Assembly: GCF_008831285.2 (NCBI RefSeq)
Contig: NC_045139.1
Location: forward strand, 33,701,706-33,765,705
Length of the DNA stretch: 64,000 bases
From: Nymphaea colorata
Taxonomy: Eukaryota > Streptophyta > Magnoliopsida > Nymphaeales > Nymphaeaceae
Direction of reading: 5' to 3'
Under the pieces are notes generated by a model, which worked only from the letters and a program-made list of their open reading frames with translations, was not told where the DNA came from and searched no databases. The position numbers and the translations under genes were made by a program. Below are positions 15,101 to 27,000 of the stretch, piece after piece. Numbering within the stretch: position 1 is the first letter of the stretch; each line of letters begins with the position of its first letter.

Positions 15101-18100
15101 TTTATTCCTATTCGTTTGTTCATTACTTCATTATAGTATTAAACTTCTTCTTAGATTTTGGTACAGAGGTTAGATTTTAAAGGTGATTTAAAGTTGTTTG
15201 AGTTGCAGTTGGCATAAGCGAACTGCCCGGAATTTGGGTACTTGTTGAACATCAATCCATGCTCAGGTTGAGCAGGTCATCTCTGTTTAGAGTTCGTTAT
15301 TGTCATGGTTATGAACATGTCAAAACCAGAATTGGTTTGTTTTAGTTTTCATTGTATTAATAGTTCAGCTGTCATTTCTATGTGTGCAGTATTGGTTCTC
15401 AGTCAGCATTCTTCACTTCTTCATATACAGCTTTTACTTCTTATGAATGTCGACCATTCTGTCATTTGAGTTGCTGGTTCTAATTGCTGATGTATGGGTT
15501 TTTATAAACGAATGGCCATTCTCGCATGACCGAATTGGGAGCCTTTGTGAAATTATGCTGAAAGTCTCTTAAAATTTTAATGTGTAGATATTGCATTGAT
15601 AATCTTAGGAGCTATTGTATAATGCTAGAAGCACGCTGCTGTGGTTTTACATGGCATGACATCCTTTAGAAATATTGTGGCTCACACATTGGTAAATTTG
15701 CTGTTCATTTGATCATAGTAACTGAGCAAATTAGCTCTGGTATTCAATGCCGAGTTTTCATTTATTCCTATTGATACAAAAGTGGCGAGGAGCATAACTA
15801 AATCCTTGGCCTGTGATTTCGCATATCAAAACATGTTTTTCCTCTTTCAAATTGTTGGTACGCTAACTATTATTTCAATATGATATGAACTTGTGGTTGT
15901 TGAGAATTGTATTTGCATATGTATGCGTGGTGCTTATGGTGTCGTTTATTCATACATTCTGTCAGTCTGCATGTGCAACCATCTGACGATGAAAATGCTC
16001 TTGGTGAGGTGAATGAGAAATTTGCTGACATATTTTATTCTTCTTGTTTTGATAAGCAATGTTTGTTACAGGAATGCTTAAAACACCTGATTTTTTGTGA
16101 TTTCTCAAACCTTGAGATGGTTCAGCATTTAAGTTAAATGTATATATTTTTTCAACTCGATGACTTTTCTCATGTAATGCACGCTTGTCTTACAATATAA
16201 ACTGGACATGAGTAATTTGAAGTTGGAAGCAAAGTTGCCAAATATGGGAAGCAAGAACAGGCAGGAAGTGATACAGATACCTTACATAAGCATGTCAAAT
16301 GGGAAGTAGGGAAGAGAAATATCTTGGAAGTGCTCTGAATAAGGAAACTTGATTGTCAATTCGGCAAGGGAAGGATACATTTTATGTTAGGCTTCATGCA
16401 TTTAAAGTGCAAATTGCATACAAGATATAAAACTTTCCATAGCGCGGTTGAAAGCTGTGTTGAGACCAATGTTTCTATTTTTTGAGCCATGGCATAAATC
16501 TATGCATAAAGGTTGCTTGACCAGATGTCCCTATTATTCTTCTTCAATGAATTATCATGCACATGCATTTTGAGTACAGTACTTGAAAATGTTGGCACTG
16601 CATGTGATATGCGGCTTGGAGCATGATATGACTAATTTTTTAGGTAACAGATGCTTGTCCTTCTGTGCTTCTTTTGTCAGCTATCACATGCCTTTGGTTC
16701 CTTTATTATCTAAAAAGTTCATCGAAAATCACGAACAATGTAACAGAAGGGCTTCAGAAAAACTCCTATTAACAGTTTTCTTTTTATTGGTAATAAATAG
16801 TTTGTGATCTGAATAGCAGCTCCACCATCTATTGGAAATGTTGGCACTTAATTTCATATAGGGCTTGCAGCCGGATATGACTACTTGTTTAGGTAACAGT
16901 TCTGTAATTTTGTGCTTCCTTTGTCAGCTATCACATGCCTTTGATTCCTTTACAAAATTGCAAAAGTTATATAACAAAAGGGCTTCACCAAAGGTCCTAT
17001 TAACAGTATTCATATTATTGGTAATAAGTAATCTGCAATCTGAAATTTAGCTCCAACATCTATGGTTTCTAACTTTCTATAACTGGTATTTGTGCTGATA
17101 TCAGTAATTGTAATGGTTTTGTCTCGGAAAAGAAGTTGAACTCTGTAAATTTGGTGGCATTATCATAATATTGATTGTGGAAGTTGGTGCTTGCTGTTGA
17201 CAGTTTGAATTTGTTATATGGTGGGTGGTCTGCATCATCTTTTTTTACATTAATAGATGTGTCTTGGATTGCTTGAGTGCCTTTGTTATGTTTTTTGGAT
17301 ATAAATGGGTGTATTGTATTATATTTACTTCAGGAAGAGAGAACCAAAGCTCGAAAGCCAGACCGAGTCGATGACGATAGAAGGTAAATAACATCAAGTT
17401 TTCTTTCCCTTAGATGGTGAACATTACGATGATGCAAATATTTCTTGAATTGTTAATTCAGATCAAAAGATCGAAGCGGAGATCGTGACAGAGCCACAAG
17501 CAAGGATCGTGATCGTGAAAGGGATGAGCATGGTGATAATAAGGAAAGGAGCAGGGATTATGATCGCCGAAGCAGGGATCATGATCGTTATTATGATCGT
17601 GAACGGAGCTATGATAGGGACCGGGGCAGAGAATCAGAACGATCTCGTAATTATGATTCTAGAAGTCGTAGAAGGTCTCGTTCTAGATCAAAGGAATACT
17701 CGCGGGACTATGATCGTGATAGAAGTGATCGTCACAGGTAAGTGGGTTGAACTTCATGGACATAATTGTGCAAACATCACATGAGGCATTTATAGAGGCA
17801 GGGCCAGGATTCTTTTAGGGCATTGAAAATTTTCAAGTAAACTTCTGCAATTTTTTTCAGAGGGGTTAAATATATTTTTCAAATTTTTACATTGGGCAAA
17901 TTGACATTTGATAATGTTCACTAAGAAAGTTTTGTTTTTCAAAATCTCATGGAGCCCATGGCCCCCGCCAGTGCTCCTAGCTCCGCCTTTGGTCATGTAG
18001 ACACAATCTGTTTCATTGGATTCTATTTGAGTTTTCAGTTTGGATTTAATTTCAAGATGGAATTTTGGTTTACAATATCTGGTAGTTTTGATCGTAAATG

Positions 18101-18925
18101 GGTTGCTTTATTGAATATAATATTGAATGGATGCTTATTCACATTCATGCAAACTTCAGAACTGCACATGGAATGTTGGATTGAGTAGAATCCAATTCTG
18201 TAGATATTACTGCAGCTGCCCCCGGCAAAAATAATGAAATATTTAGAAAGTATTTTTCTGAAGCAAGTCCGATTATCACAATGCCATCCATCATTAGTAT
18301 ATAAATTTTTCTCTAGCGGATAGATGTTTCTTCTCTCTTGCTGAATAATTTGAAGGCCTGATTTTCTGATATTCGTCGTTGACATGAACAAAGAGAAACG
18401 AAAAAAAAAAAAGGACACTAGTGTAGACAAGCTCTGGTCAATTGTGATCAGGCTTCCACAAACATGCATAATTTCAAAAATAAGTAACTGTCTGACTGTT
18501 AATATTTGATTGGCTTACCTATATCCCTTGGCTGGGGGCTGTTTGAATGCGGTAAAAAATGAGTCTTAGAGATACCTCGAGGTGTTATCTTCCTGACATT
18601 TAGGCCCCGTTTGATGCAAACAGCGATTTGACTGTGCATCGGGGGAAACTTGCTGTTTTTGTACGGCTTTTCATACTCAAATTAAACACAAGGAAAATTA
18701 CCCTGCCAAATTCGATGGATCAGGGTAATTTTACCCTGGAAAAAAGTCGGGCCTGGGAAGGTCCGATTTTTCACCATGAACAATTTTCCATGGTAATCTT
18801 AAAATTTTACCCTGCCATCAAATGGGACCTTAGGTAGACACTGTCGTTAATTGGTTTAGTTTTATGACTTTGAAGTTTGAAGTAATCATGTATCTCTCAA
18901 TTGCAGACGCCATGACAGACATTAG
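92..18925 (+). CDS. LUC7: LUC7-like U1 snRNP-associated splicing factor (13 coding exons)
   Basis: Exons: 92-238, 4481-4533, 6943-7111, 7192-7255, 8474-8553, 8699-8852, 9144-9205, 12485-12553, 14304-14362, 14691-14772, 17334-17383, 17462-17737, 18907-18925. All introns are GT-AG and phases add up to 1284 nt, giving 427 aa. LUC7 proteins bind the U1 snRNP and influence 5' splice-site choice in the nucleus. The N-terminus (MEALRKQLDVLMG, DRDVCRLFLVGLCPHE) matches plant LUC7A/LUC7B. A CCCH finger is visible at C33, C41, C56, H60 and a C2H2 finger at C274, C277, H293, H299. A coiled, charged helical region lies between them. Residues from about 314 to the end form an Arg/Ser/Asp-rich RS tail. Length is normal for the plant family. 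Introns 1 (4.2 kb), 7 (3.3 kb) and 10 (2.6 kb) are long and repeat-filled. The last exon codes only six residues, so intron 12 retention changes just the extreme C-terminus. Family assignment is very secure; the A versus B subtype is not. Confidence 0.95.
1201..1770. repeat. Tandem duplication, about 280 bp unit, in LUC7 intron 1
   Basis: Two adjacent copies (1201-1480 and 1481-1770) share starts such as TTGTTCCTATTTT and ends such as GTTGCATCAG, with scattered substitutions and one small insertion in the second copy. This is a local duplication with no coding content. Confidence 0.85.
2574..2595. repeat. (AT)n microsatellite
   Basis: A pure AT dinucleotide run in LUC7 intron 1. A second TA/TG compound run lies at about 2806-2837, inside the hAT-like element. 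Confidence 0.95.
2727..3676. mobile_element. Non-autonomous hAT-like transposon (about 950 bp) in LUC7 intron 1
   Basis: The element starts CTATGTCACATGGGTAC and ends with the inverse of CTATGTAACATGGGTAC, a 17 bp terminal inverted repeat with one mismatch. It is flanked by a perfect 8 bp direct repeat CTTGGATG (2719-2726 and 3677-3684). An 8 bp target duplication is the signature of hAT elements. The interior has no transposase ORF. Sub-terminal sequence is rich in GGTACGGGT-type repeats on both sides. Confidence 0.85.
5125..6370. mobile_element. Second hAT-like element of the same family in LUC7 intron 2
   Basis: The left end reads CTAAGTCACATGTGGG and the right end is the inverse of CTATGTAACATGGG, matching the ends of the element at 2727-3676. 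The flanks TGGGCCAC (5117-5124) and AGAGCCAC (6371-6378) agree at 6 of 8 positions, consistent with a decayed 8 bp duplication. No transposase is visible. The interior differs from the first element, so it is an older or separate deletion derivative. Confidence 0.65.
9530..9555. mobile_element. One terminal end of the same hAT-like family
   Basis: The sequence CTATGTCACATGGGCAC in LUC7 intron 7 matches the terminal repeat of the elements in introns 1 and 2. I found no convincing opposite end or target duplication, so this is probably a truncated copy. Confidence 0.35.
9708..10345. repeat. Tandem duplication, 319 bp unit, in LUC7 intron 7
   Basis: Two head-to-tail copies (9708-10026 and 10027-10345) both start GGCTGCAGTGCAGGGTCATA and end CAACCACACCTAA, and are nearly identical throughout. 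The close identity marks a recent duplication. Nothing coding is visible. Confidence 0.92.
12045..12101. repeat. (GA)n microsatellite followed by a G run
   Basis: About 48 bp of pure GA repeats run into a stretch of nine or more Gs, in LUC7 intron 7. The short ORFs spanning it on both strands are low-complexity artefacts. Confidence 0.95.
12670..13455. repeat. Diverged tandem duplication, about 0.4 kb unit, in LUC7 intron 8
   Basis: The segments 12670-13066 and 13080-13455 share ordered blocks: ATTTTGTTAC, TCACCCTAAGA(T/C)GAAGATGG, and a shared end CAACACT. Divergence is substantial, so this duplication is older than the 319 bp one in intron 7. Confidence 0.7.
16585..17065. repeat. Tandem duplication, about 250 bp unit, in LUC7 intron 10
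   Basis: Two copies (from 16585 and from 16835) share GTTGGCACT, TTTAGGTAACAG, TTTGTCAGCTATCACATGCC and GGGCTTCA in the same order and spacing. Neither copy contains a LUC7 exon. Confidence 0.85.
17795..17990 (+). mobile_element. Decayed copy of the 'GGGGCGGAG' short repeat family
   Basis: It starts GGCAGGGCCAGGATT, has an AT-rich middle with AATTTTCA and TTTTCAAA blocks, and ends CATGGCCCCCGCC then CTCCGCC. The layout matches copies near 31.6, 36.6, 39.8 and 49.1 kb. This copy lies in LUC7 intron 12 and has no clear target duplication. Confidence 0.5.
18603..18829. mobile_element. Tourist-like (PIF/Harbinger) MITE, 227 bp, in LUC7 intron 12
   Basis: The left end GGCCCCGTTTGATG and right end CATCAAATGGGACC are inverted repeats with two mismatches. 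The element is flanked by TTA on both sides (18600-18602 and 18830-18832), the 3 bp target duplication typical of PIF/Harbinger MITEs. It has no coding capacity. It sits about 80 bp upstream of the last LUC7 exon. Confidence 0.8.
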
Positions 18926-21900
18926 CTTGCTTCGTCAGTTTGGAGTTGATTTCGAGAGTGTGAAGGTATCTTTTGGGGAGAGCATCTCTGCATCTTGTTT
19001 CTGTGGCTTCATTTAATAGTTGCTTCTGGATATTGTTTTTGGTAATTTGAGTAGGAACATGAAATATGTTCCTGTTACATGTTGCTTTTTTCTGTCTCTG
19101 CATCAGCTACCATAACTGCTGAGAGTATATACATTTACTATGTCAAATTATTTAAGTTGCTACTCTTGTGCAGTCATTTCAAATTCTAGCACAGGCTTTT
19201 GCTCTTCTGTGTTAGTGACAAATGCTGCAAAATAAGTAATTATATATTTTGCTTGCGATGCATGTGCATACTTCTGATTATGTCACGGAAATGCAGCTTT
19301 TTTGTGTACTTAATTTTGTTCATGCTTCCATTTTCTAATAGGAGCAAATTGTAGTTTCTTCTAGTTGCAATTTTTTTCCTGAAAGTCTGAAAAGACAATT
19401 ATCCTGGAATCCTGTGGACAAAAAGTCAGATGGCAACTACTGAAAAAAAGTTACCAGATTAGCATAATGGCGTGTCTGGAAGTTAATCTTGCTAGTCTTA
19501 ATGCCATGTGTTTCTCTAATTGGTGGAAGGTTTTTTTCCTGAAGAAAATAACTTTGCTAGTGCAGTAATACGCCAAGGCCATGAAGTGTCTAGGGGTCAT
19601 CAGGCACCCAGTTATTCTCCGAGTGCCTTGTCAAAATGATGGTATACATGGTTGATCATTCCCAAAGAATGTAGAAAGTCGTAGCAAGTTCTTGGCAACG
19701 ATTTTGCTGATCTGACTTCATATCCGGAAATGTTTTTCCTTTTCTAAATGTTGAACGATCCATTCTCATTCTCCCAACTTTTAAATATCAAGTGTGATCA
19801 CATATCAATGGTCGAGCAGAAAGTCCAAATGATTGTTTAGAAAATTATTGAACATTTTACATGTTCTTGGAAAGGTGACGTCACGGTGGAAGTAGCTCAT
19901 ACTAGGGAACGTCTATATTTTCTTGAATAACATTTATAAGAACTTTATTGCTAAATGTTAATATCAAGTATCACATTCCTTAAGACGTTATCTTGAAAAT
20001 GGATTTGCATGAGAATTTGCATGTTTGAAACTGTGGCTAATGGTCCAAAAGAGTAGCACAAAGGGAACCAATTTTCTATTTAGCTATATTTTCTACAGTG
20101 AAGGAGACATTTCTGCTCTCAATATTGGAGAATGATTTTTTCTCATACTTTGTGCTTTGACCAGTTCGGGTGGTCATCAACTTTCTGGTCACTAAATTGA
20201 ATTTCATCTTTATTTCAGATGCCTGGTTTTCCATGGGTCGGAGTTTTTGATCCCTGCTGGAGGAGGTAGCTGTTTCTAATGAAATGCCTAGTGGGTACAC
20301 TTGCCTTTCGTCTCTTCTGCACTTATAAGAATATCTTGCCACATCAAAGGTACAAGAACTGTGTAACACACTGCTCTAAACAATCTGTAAGGATTTTTTT
20401 CCCCTTTCTTTTTAAGGGTACTCAGATCACTTTGGATGTACGTGCACTTGTTTTCTGGCTACATGAGAAAGCAGTTCCAACTCTAGTTAGCAGTTTCACT
20501 CTAGTTAGTCCTGCTGTTCGGTGTGGTTCTTTTGAGCTTGTAGGTGTATCTACTGGGTTTATATGCAGATATATAACAAGAGTGCATGCCATGATTGCAC
20601 TTGGGAGTGCATGATAGTTTCTTTCCCCCTCTTGTCTCCCTTCTTTGGATATGCATGTACTTGTTCTCAGCAGCAGGAGGAAGCAGTTTCAACTCTAGTT
20701 GCTCACTGTTTGCAGTGAGTTTGCTTGTGTTTCTAGGTGTGCCGTGTATTTATATGCAACAACTATGCCAGGAATGTTTGTAGCATATCCTGAACCTTGG
20801 TTAGCTCAAGTGCAGCAAATGCTACTAGTAACTGTCTCTCTGTTTTTCTTGGATTGATTGGAGAAAAAATTGATCTATTTCCATTTATGAAGGTCAAAAC
20901 TTATTCACAGTATCATAACAAGTGTCTACTTTTTAAATTGGATTCTATTGAGCTTCACTAAATACTATGTATCTCTTAACATGTAAAGATAAATCTCATC
21001 CTGTTTAATGCAAAATAAGTGCATCTTAGTAAATGTTTTTGTCGCTTTTAGGTTTGATTTGAACTTTCCCGTGACATTACTTGACCTATCAAACATGCCC
21101 CATTAAGAATATGCTACTAGGTCCCTACATTACTTTCAGCTTGCATGTGTTGTTTTTTGTTAATGTTTACTTGGGGGAAATTGCTTTTGGCATAAAACCC
21201 CGAACGCGATGCCTTAGTTAGAGTATTTTTAATGTGTGCCTGTGCATGTATGTGGGGGGAAAGGGTTGGGGGATAGATAGAGAGAGAAATAGTGGATTCG
21301 GTTGTAGAAAGTTAATGGCCAATCCTGTTCCACAGTACATTTTGACAAAAAAACTGCAATATTAGGCGAATTTTGACTAACGTCTACTATGACGTTTGGC
21401 TTCTTTTTGGAATTTGTGAACATTACATTTATCAATGGGGTGCCTCCCAATGAATTACCATTTTATATTCTTAACCTTATGAAAATAATGAGCCAGTTCC
21501 ACTAGGTTTTCCCATCCAAAGGCGGTTTTCTTTTTTATTGTTATCTGAGGAAATGGTTGAAAACATGAGGACGTTTAATAGTGGATACTATCCTCCCATC
21601 ATTGTCGATTATCGAGTTGTATGGTGAACTCTGTCCTCTCCATTATCAAGTAATGGGAATGCTCTTGGATGCTTCTGTTTTATACGAGTCCTCGAACCCT
21701 TGACGTCCTATCTTGGGGTTTCCCCACAACGCCAGGGGACAATTGGTAAGTGGTGGGGATGCTCGCTGATGTAGGTACTAAGCGTAGAACCAAGTTAAAT
21801 CTCCATGGTGGGTGTCTGAAATTACTGTGATTGTGTTGGTGTGATCGTATTGAAAGACCCATAAATCGGGATTTTCCTATTGGGGCGTCATTCCGGGACA

Positions 21901-22652
21901 AGCAGATCATTTATCGTCAAAAGGATGAATTGTGATTTCCCTATAGGTCAGGTCATTTAGGAATTAGTGGATCATTTGTTGTAAGGAAGAAAAGTTTTTT
22001 TGTTTCCCTTTTCAGAGCCCTATTTTTCCATACAGGTTCATGCTGGGTAAGTGTGAACTTAAAGCTAAAGCGAACTTGTTATACAACTACATTCTACAAA
22101 TAATCTTTTTAGCTGCTGTTTTAAAATTTTACGCCTATGTATTTTATTTTCATAAAAAGGGTCCATAACTCTAGTTTTTAGATCCATTGGCTTTGACGAG
22201 CAAAGGAGATTTTATTAAAAAAGAAAAATTGAATAACGCAACGCATTTATAGGCTTTGAACTTTGAATTATGACGATTACACCCGTGCCTTCAATTTTTT
22301 AAAGGGACGTAAAATATGATATTTAATGTATAAAATTTCCGGAGTTACATGGCAAGCCGATCCTTTCTCCCTAATTTTCTGGCTCCACAGGTTCATGACT
22401 TTCACCGTGAGAAATCGTTTTCTTCCCATCTTCCGACGGTCGTGATATGCCTAGTGGTTGGGCATCCAATGTTTGGCAGATTTGTCCCAAGCCTTTCTGC
22501 CTAAGGTTGCAAAATGGGTTGGATCTGGGACAATCTGATGCATAGAGCTCAAGTTGATATTAAACTCGGTCACGATAAAAGTTAACGAAGGTATCAGATT
22601 ATACGTGCCCTAAGGTTTCCTCCTTGAGGTTTAAAGGTAAGACTATTTTTAT

Positions 22653-22800
22653 TAATACTAATGTTATTGTTATTTTCTTTCCACGATGGGAGGTTACCCC
22701 ACCGTCTGGAAAGGAGGGCTTGAGGCCCGCTCCCTTATTCCCCTCCATCGGGGGTTTTGGGTTGCATCGGTTATTGTTATTGTTATTTTATATTGCAACA
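22653..22800. repeat. Possible LINE 3' end fragment
   Basis: Two TTATTGTTATT-type tails flank a GC-richer segment with GGAGGGCTTGAGGCCC and CCCTCCATCGGGGGTTTTGG. This resembles the 3' UTR and simple-sequence tail of plant L1-type LINEs from memory of the general layout. No reverse transcriptase coding sequence is present upstream. Confidence 0.3.
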
Positions 22801-23371
22801 ATGATAAACGGGTTAGTCACGGTTGGATTACAAATATATGTGGTTGAAACTACAATCAAAATTTTATTTTAAATTAAAGCTTAGGATTCCGATTGTTTCC
22901 ATGTGTCTGAGAGTTTGTACAGTCCTTTGCTTTGTTTTGCAAACTCTGCCGCATAGATCGAAGGAGTCAGCCCGTGACACTGATGGTAATTGGCGTAGGT
23001 GCAATTTCCGTGTTTGACAGTTTGTTTTGGTGCTTCACCGGTTCTTGTTTTTCTTTTATGGGATTTGGAGTCGAAGAAGATTATGATTTTGGGTCTTTGG
23101 AAATCTCCTCTGGAACATGTGTTACAAAACTGGATATTAAACGGGAGAGGATATGGGAACTCGAAGGCCTTAGCTTCTAACCAAGCTCTTGCGAATGCTT
23201 TGGATTCAATAGCCTAAGAGGGATGATATTCTCCGCTATTCAATAACCTAAGTCTTTTCCAGTTTTACAGCTGACATAAGAGTGCCTTGAGAATTCTATC
23301 TGTTTTATAGAGAAAATAGATACCTTCCACCCTGTTTGAACTAGGAAGTATATAGTTAAGATCAGACTCTG

Positions 23372-23895
23372 ACTTGCCAGTCCCAAGAAGCACAGCAGGC
23401 ACCAACTCAAGTTCGTCAGATCGGTGAAAGTAGGTTTGATTTCCCTTGGTGCTAAACGGTGTGTGCGTGACGCTTAGTTGAGTGTCTCACTCTTTACCCA
23501 AGTCCTGAAGTAGCCCTAAAGCAGAAGGGTTGGGGAAAGGGGATCAATCTTTTCGAAATATTCTCCCTTGCCCTCTTTGAGACTCGAACTGAGGCGTTGC
23601 GTTAAGTGACTCTCTGGTGTATTTCATCAGATTAGGAACAGGTTTTCTTTTCCACAAGTTTGGAACTGGAGAGTTAAGCAGCACAAGTTGGCCACGGCTG
23701 CTTGTTTTATATTATGACTAGTGGCCACGCCGAAGCTTTGAACCACTACATATCATATAGTTTTCTTATAACTTTGTCTTGGTACCTAATCGTTCACGTG
23801 AACACATAGATTATGGTGCTCATTTGCTACTCCCAACTCCACTTGCCAGTCCCAACTCCCAAGAAGCACAGCAGGCACCAACTCAAGTTGCTCAA
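23372..23895. repeat. Direct duplication of a 40 bp segment, about 470 bp apart
   Basis: CTTGCCAGTCCCAA followed by GAAGCACAGCAGGCACCAAC and TCAAGTT occurs at about 23372 and again at about 23840. The second copy has a few extra bases. The intervening sequence has no recognised gene. Confidence 0.8.
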
Positions 23896-24072
23896 AGTAC
23901 AGCAAAACTAATGGTGTTAATCGGCAAAAAGATGGTACAAAAAGGTCTGAAAAAAGAGAAAAAAACAATACAAAAAAGTGACAAGCAAAGTCTGATGGAA
24001 AAAGTGAGGACGATGGAAGATGGTGGTGGTGAGGAATAGATGGAAGGAACACAGAAATAAACCTTTCCATCA

Positions 24073-27000
24073 TCATTTTCTCATGCGCTTTCTGACTTCC
24101 ATGATCATGGCTGTCAGGCCCAAGACGCCAATAGCAATGCCCAGGCCTATGTTCCATGAACCATCCCCTCCCAGTGAGATTCCATAGAAGGTGTTACCAA
24201 TACCAATGGCGATTGCAATCCTCCCAACCCAGTGGTGGTACCAGTTCCAGTACTTCCTTACCTTTGAAGATTTGTCTGGTCGAGCCAATAGTGCAGTTAC
24301 CTACGAAAAACGAAAAGAGAAGGCAGTAAGAACTGAGAAGTAAATAGTGCTCTGCATATAGATGCCATAACCAACTCCAAAACAGGTTTAATTGGTGTGG
24401 CCATGTTGTTTAATGCAGGAGGAGTTGAAACTATGGAAGGAGTTGCTAAGCCTGCTGTGTCACCTGTAAGCATCCCATAGCAAGAACTACGAATCCGAGG
24501 GCCTTGTGATCATCGACATCTTGTCCGACTTGATCTTCGAGACTGATCCCGGTTACAATTCCGGCAATCGCAAGCGCAAAACCGGTTATCTGGAGAGCAA
24601 GGTGGGTGTAGAACCATGCTGGATCGCAGGACTTGCAGTATCTTGCTGCTATGATCCCCAGTGGTATAATTATGCACCACGCGAACATATTGAGCAGTCC
24701 ATGGCTTGTCTTCAGTGGTGAAGATGTCGCCCCACCAGAAGTTTGCCCTGCAAAACCATATCAAAATGGCAAGTGATTGTCTGAGGTTTTCATCTTCATT
24801 TTTTGTTCGCAGTTATAAAGTGCATCAAACAGACTGCATGCTTCGTTGAATCAATACTTTTCCAGAATTCAACAGTGATTGGTTTCAGAGTTTTACACTA
24901 TTGAAGAGGTAACTATAGCTAAGGTAGGCTTCCAACCTTAAAGTGGTAGTTCTGTTAACAGAAGAAATCTTGCTAAGAAGTCGTGAAATGCTTGATTTGA
25001 GGAGTGCTAGTACAGTTAAGGTCAATATCTACAAATTGCTCTAATCTATATTGAACATTTTGCCACTTCTGGCTGTACCAAGTTCGTTTCCACCTGATTA
25101 CTACTGAACTTTTAGTCTTCCCCACAGGGCACAGGGCTATCCACGTATGACCAGAAAACAACCAGTGAGGTTTCTTACACCTAAATTATGTTATGCCAAA
25201 AGAAAAAAAAAATCCCAAATCAGAATTACAAAGTTTTAAGCACATTTAAACCATACATTTATGTCAATAGGATCACTTACCAGCTCAGCAGTGGTAGAGG
25301 CATGTGTGGGCAATTGCCCACACCAGCTGGCGCTCATTGCGTAATTTATAAATTGATACCTCATTACTTTTTATTTATTAACATATGGGTAGGTACCCCC
25401 TCAAAGTTTAAAATTTAAAGTATTCATGCCTCTTAACTAGAAATTTCTAGGGTTAGGTGACTTACAGACGAGGTATCCAGGCACATTTCTTGGAGTTATG
25501 TTAGGAAGTCAAAAATTTTCAGGGCATTAATAGGTAGCTGTTTGGTGTAACCACTTTGACATCACCAGAATAGTTAGGCCAAAGGGTAAGGAGGAGAAAT
25601 CTTTTGTTGTGCTTGGCTGGGCATGTGGTTTTCTGCAGGAAATTAGAGCTGGTAAAGGCTACAGTTGATTGAGCAGAGTCACATGCTCAACATGTCATGG
25701 CTACATCACAGGAAGCAAGTGCTTGGCAGCTATCTCTATTATATATATAGATATATATTCCTTTGAATTAGCACATGGGTCTCCTTTTGTTGTCAAATTT
25801 CCATGGCTACCTCCCAAGAAGCAAGAACATGGTCTAATTGGCCAAGCAATAGGTTTTAAACATTTTCTTTCTTCTTCTTCTTTTCAAAAAGAAATGGGGT
25901 TAAACCCCTAGCAGATCTACCTAACTATCAATTATAGTCACATAAATCACTTTTTTTTTTCGAAAACAATATGAAAAAAATGAGATAAATTAACTAGCCG
26001 TTTGAAACTAAAAAAAACATGTTTTTTGAAAAAAAACGTTAAAAACGAAAAAATGTGTTTTTAACAGTTTTTTTTGCGTTGTTTCAGTTTTCATTTTTTT
26101 CAGTTTTTTAATGTCAAACATTTTTTTTTATTTTTTATTTTTTATTTGTTGCAAATCTACTTATCTTTTGAAGTTTGTGGTATTAGTTTCTCACTTATTT
26201 TATTTTTATCTCATTTTTAGTTTTTTAAATTTTTAAAAACTTATCTTTTTTTTTCTGTTTTTTTCAAGCTCACCGTATTATACTTCAGAAAAACCTTACG
26301 GTTTAAAACTTCGAAACCTTATTTGTTATTATGCTATCAAACTTAAGATGCTTAACATCAAGTAACATAGTAAAACAAGCTGAAATTTCAAAAATTTCTA
26401 TTGCAACGAATTGGTTGGCATGATGTTTACCTTTTCTCAAGCTCCTAATGTAAAGGAAATTAAAGCATGAATTTCTTTCTTTCCTCCTTTCAAAAAGTCA
26501 CCCACATTTTTCTTTGAGACACTCTATGAGAACAACGTGCTATGAACTTCATCTCCACTTCACCATTGGAATCTTTGGAGTTGTGCATGTTTCTTGAGCA
26601 AGGACAAGATCATACATATATATTTCTCATATTTTAATACCAACTTTTTCACTATAAGTTTGGTAGATATTGAAGAAGAAGAATAGAAGAGAATAATGTA
26701 TACTTCATAGTTGTCAACTTCATTAATGGGTGGAGGCCTTGAAGCTTACCTGTTGTGTAGTCAAGGCTAGCGGATGTGTAAGCGACGTGCTCCTGAAGAA
26801 GGCTATTGGATGAGGGGATCGCGCCGTCGGGACCCACCGCGTAGATAATCCCTGATAAGGGTGTGTCCACCTTCAACTGGAACGCCAGATAGAGCCTACT
26901 TGACTTGGAAACGATGGTCGAGTTGGCTAGGCTCAGGCTTCCTTGGTCCGGCAGGACCTTGTCCGTGCTGTACCCACTCAACATGTATTGCTTGATCACA

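Larger units (their letters stand above)
18926..24072. other. 3' flank of LUC7 and spacer to the CYB561 gene; no gene seen
   Basis: Downstream of the LUC7 stop there is a plausible 3' UTR. A possible donor (AAG|GTATCT near 18965) and an acceptor near 20219 suggest a spliced 3' UTR, but this is weak. The remainder is AT-rich with short chance ORFs. A LINE-tail-like segment and a 40 bp direct duplication are listed separately. I recognise no coding gene here. Confidence 0.5.

Noticed and set aside
22932-23217. Overlapping ORFs as exons of an unrecognised gene
   Set aside because: They have moderate GC and several open frames, but no domain, no clear splice sites and no partner exons.
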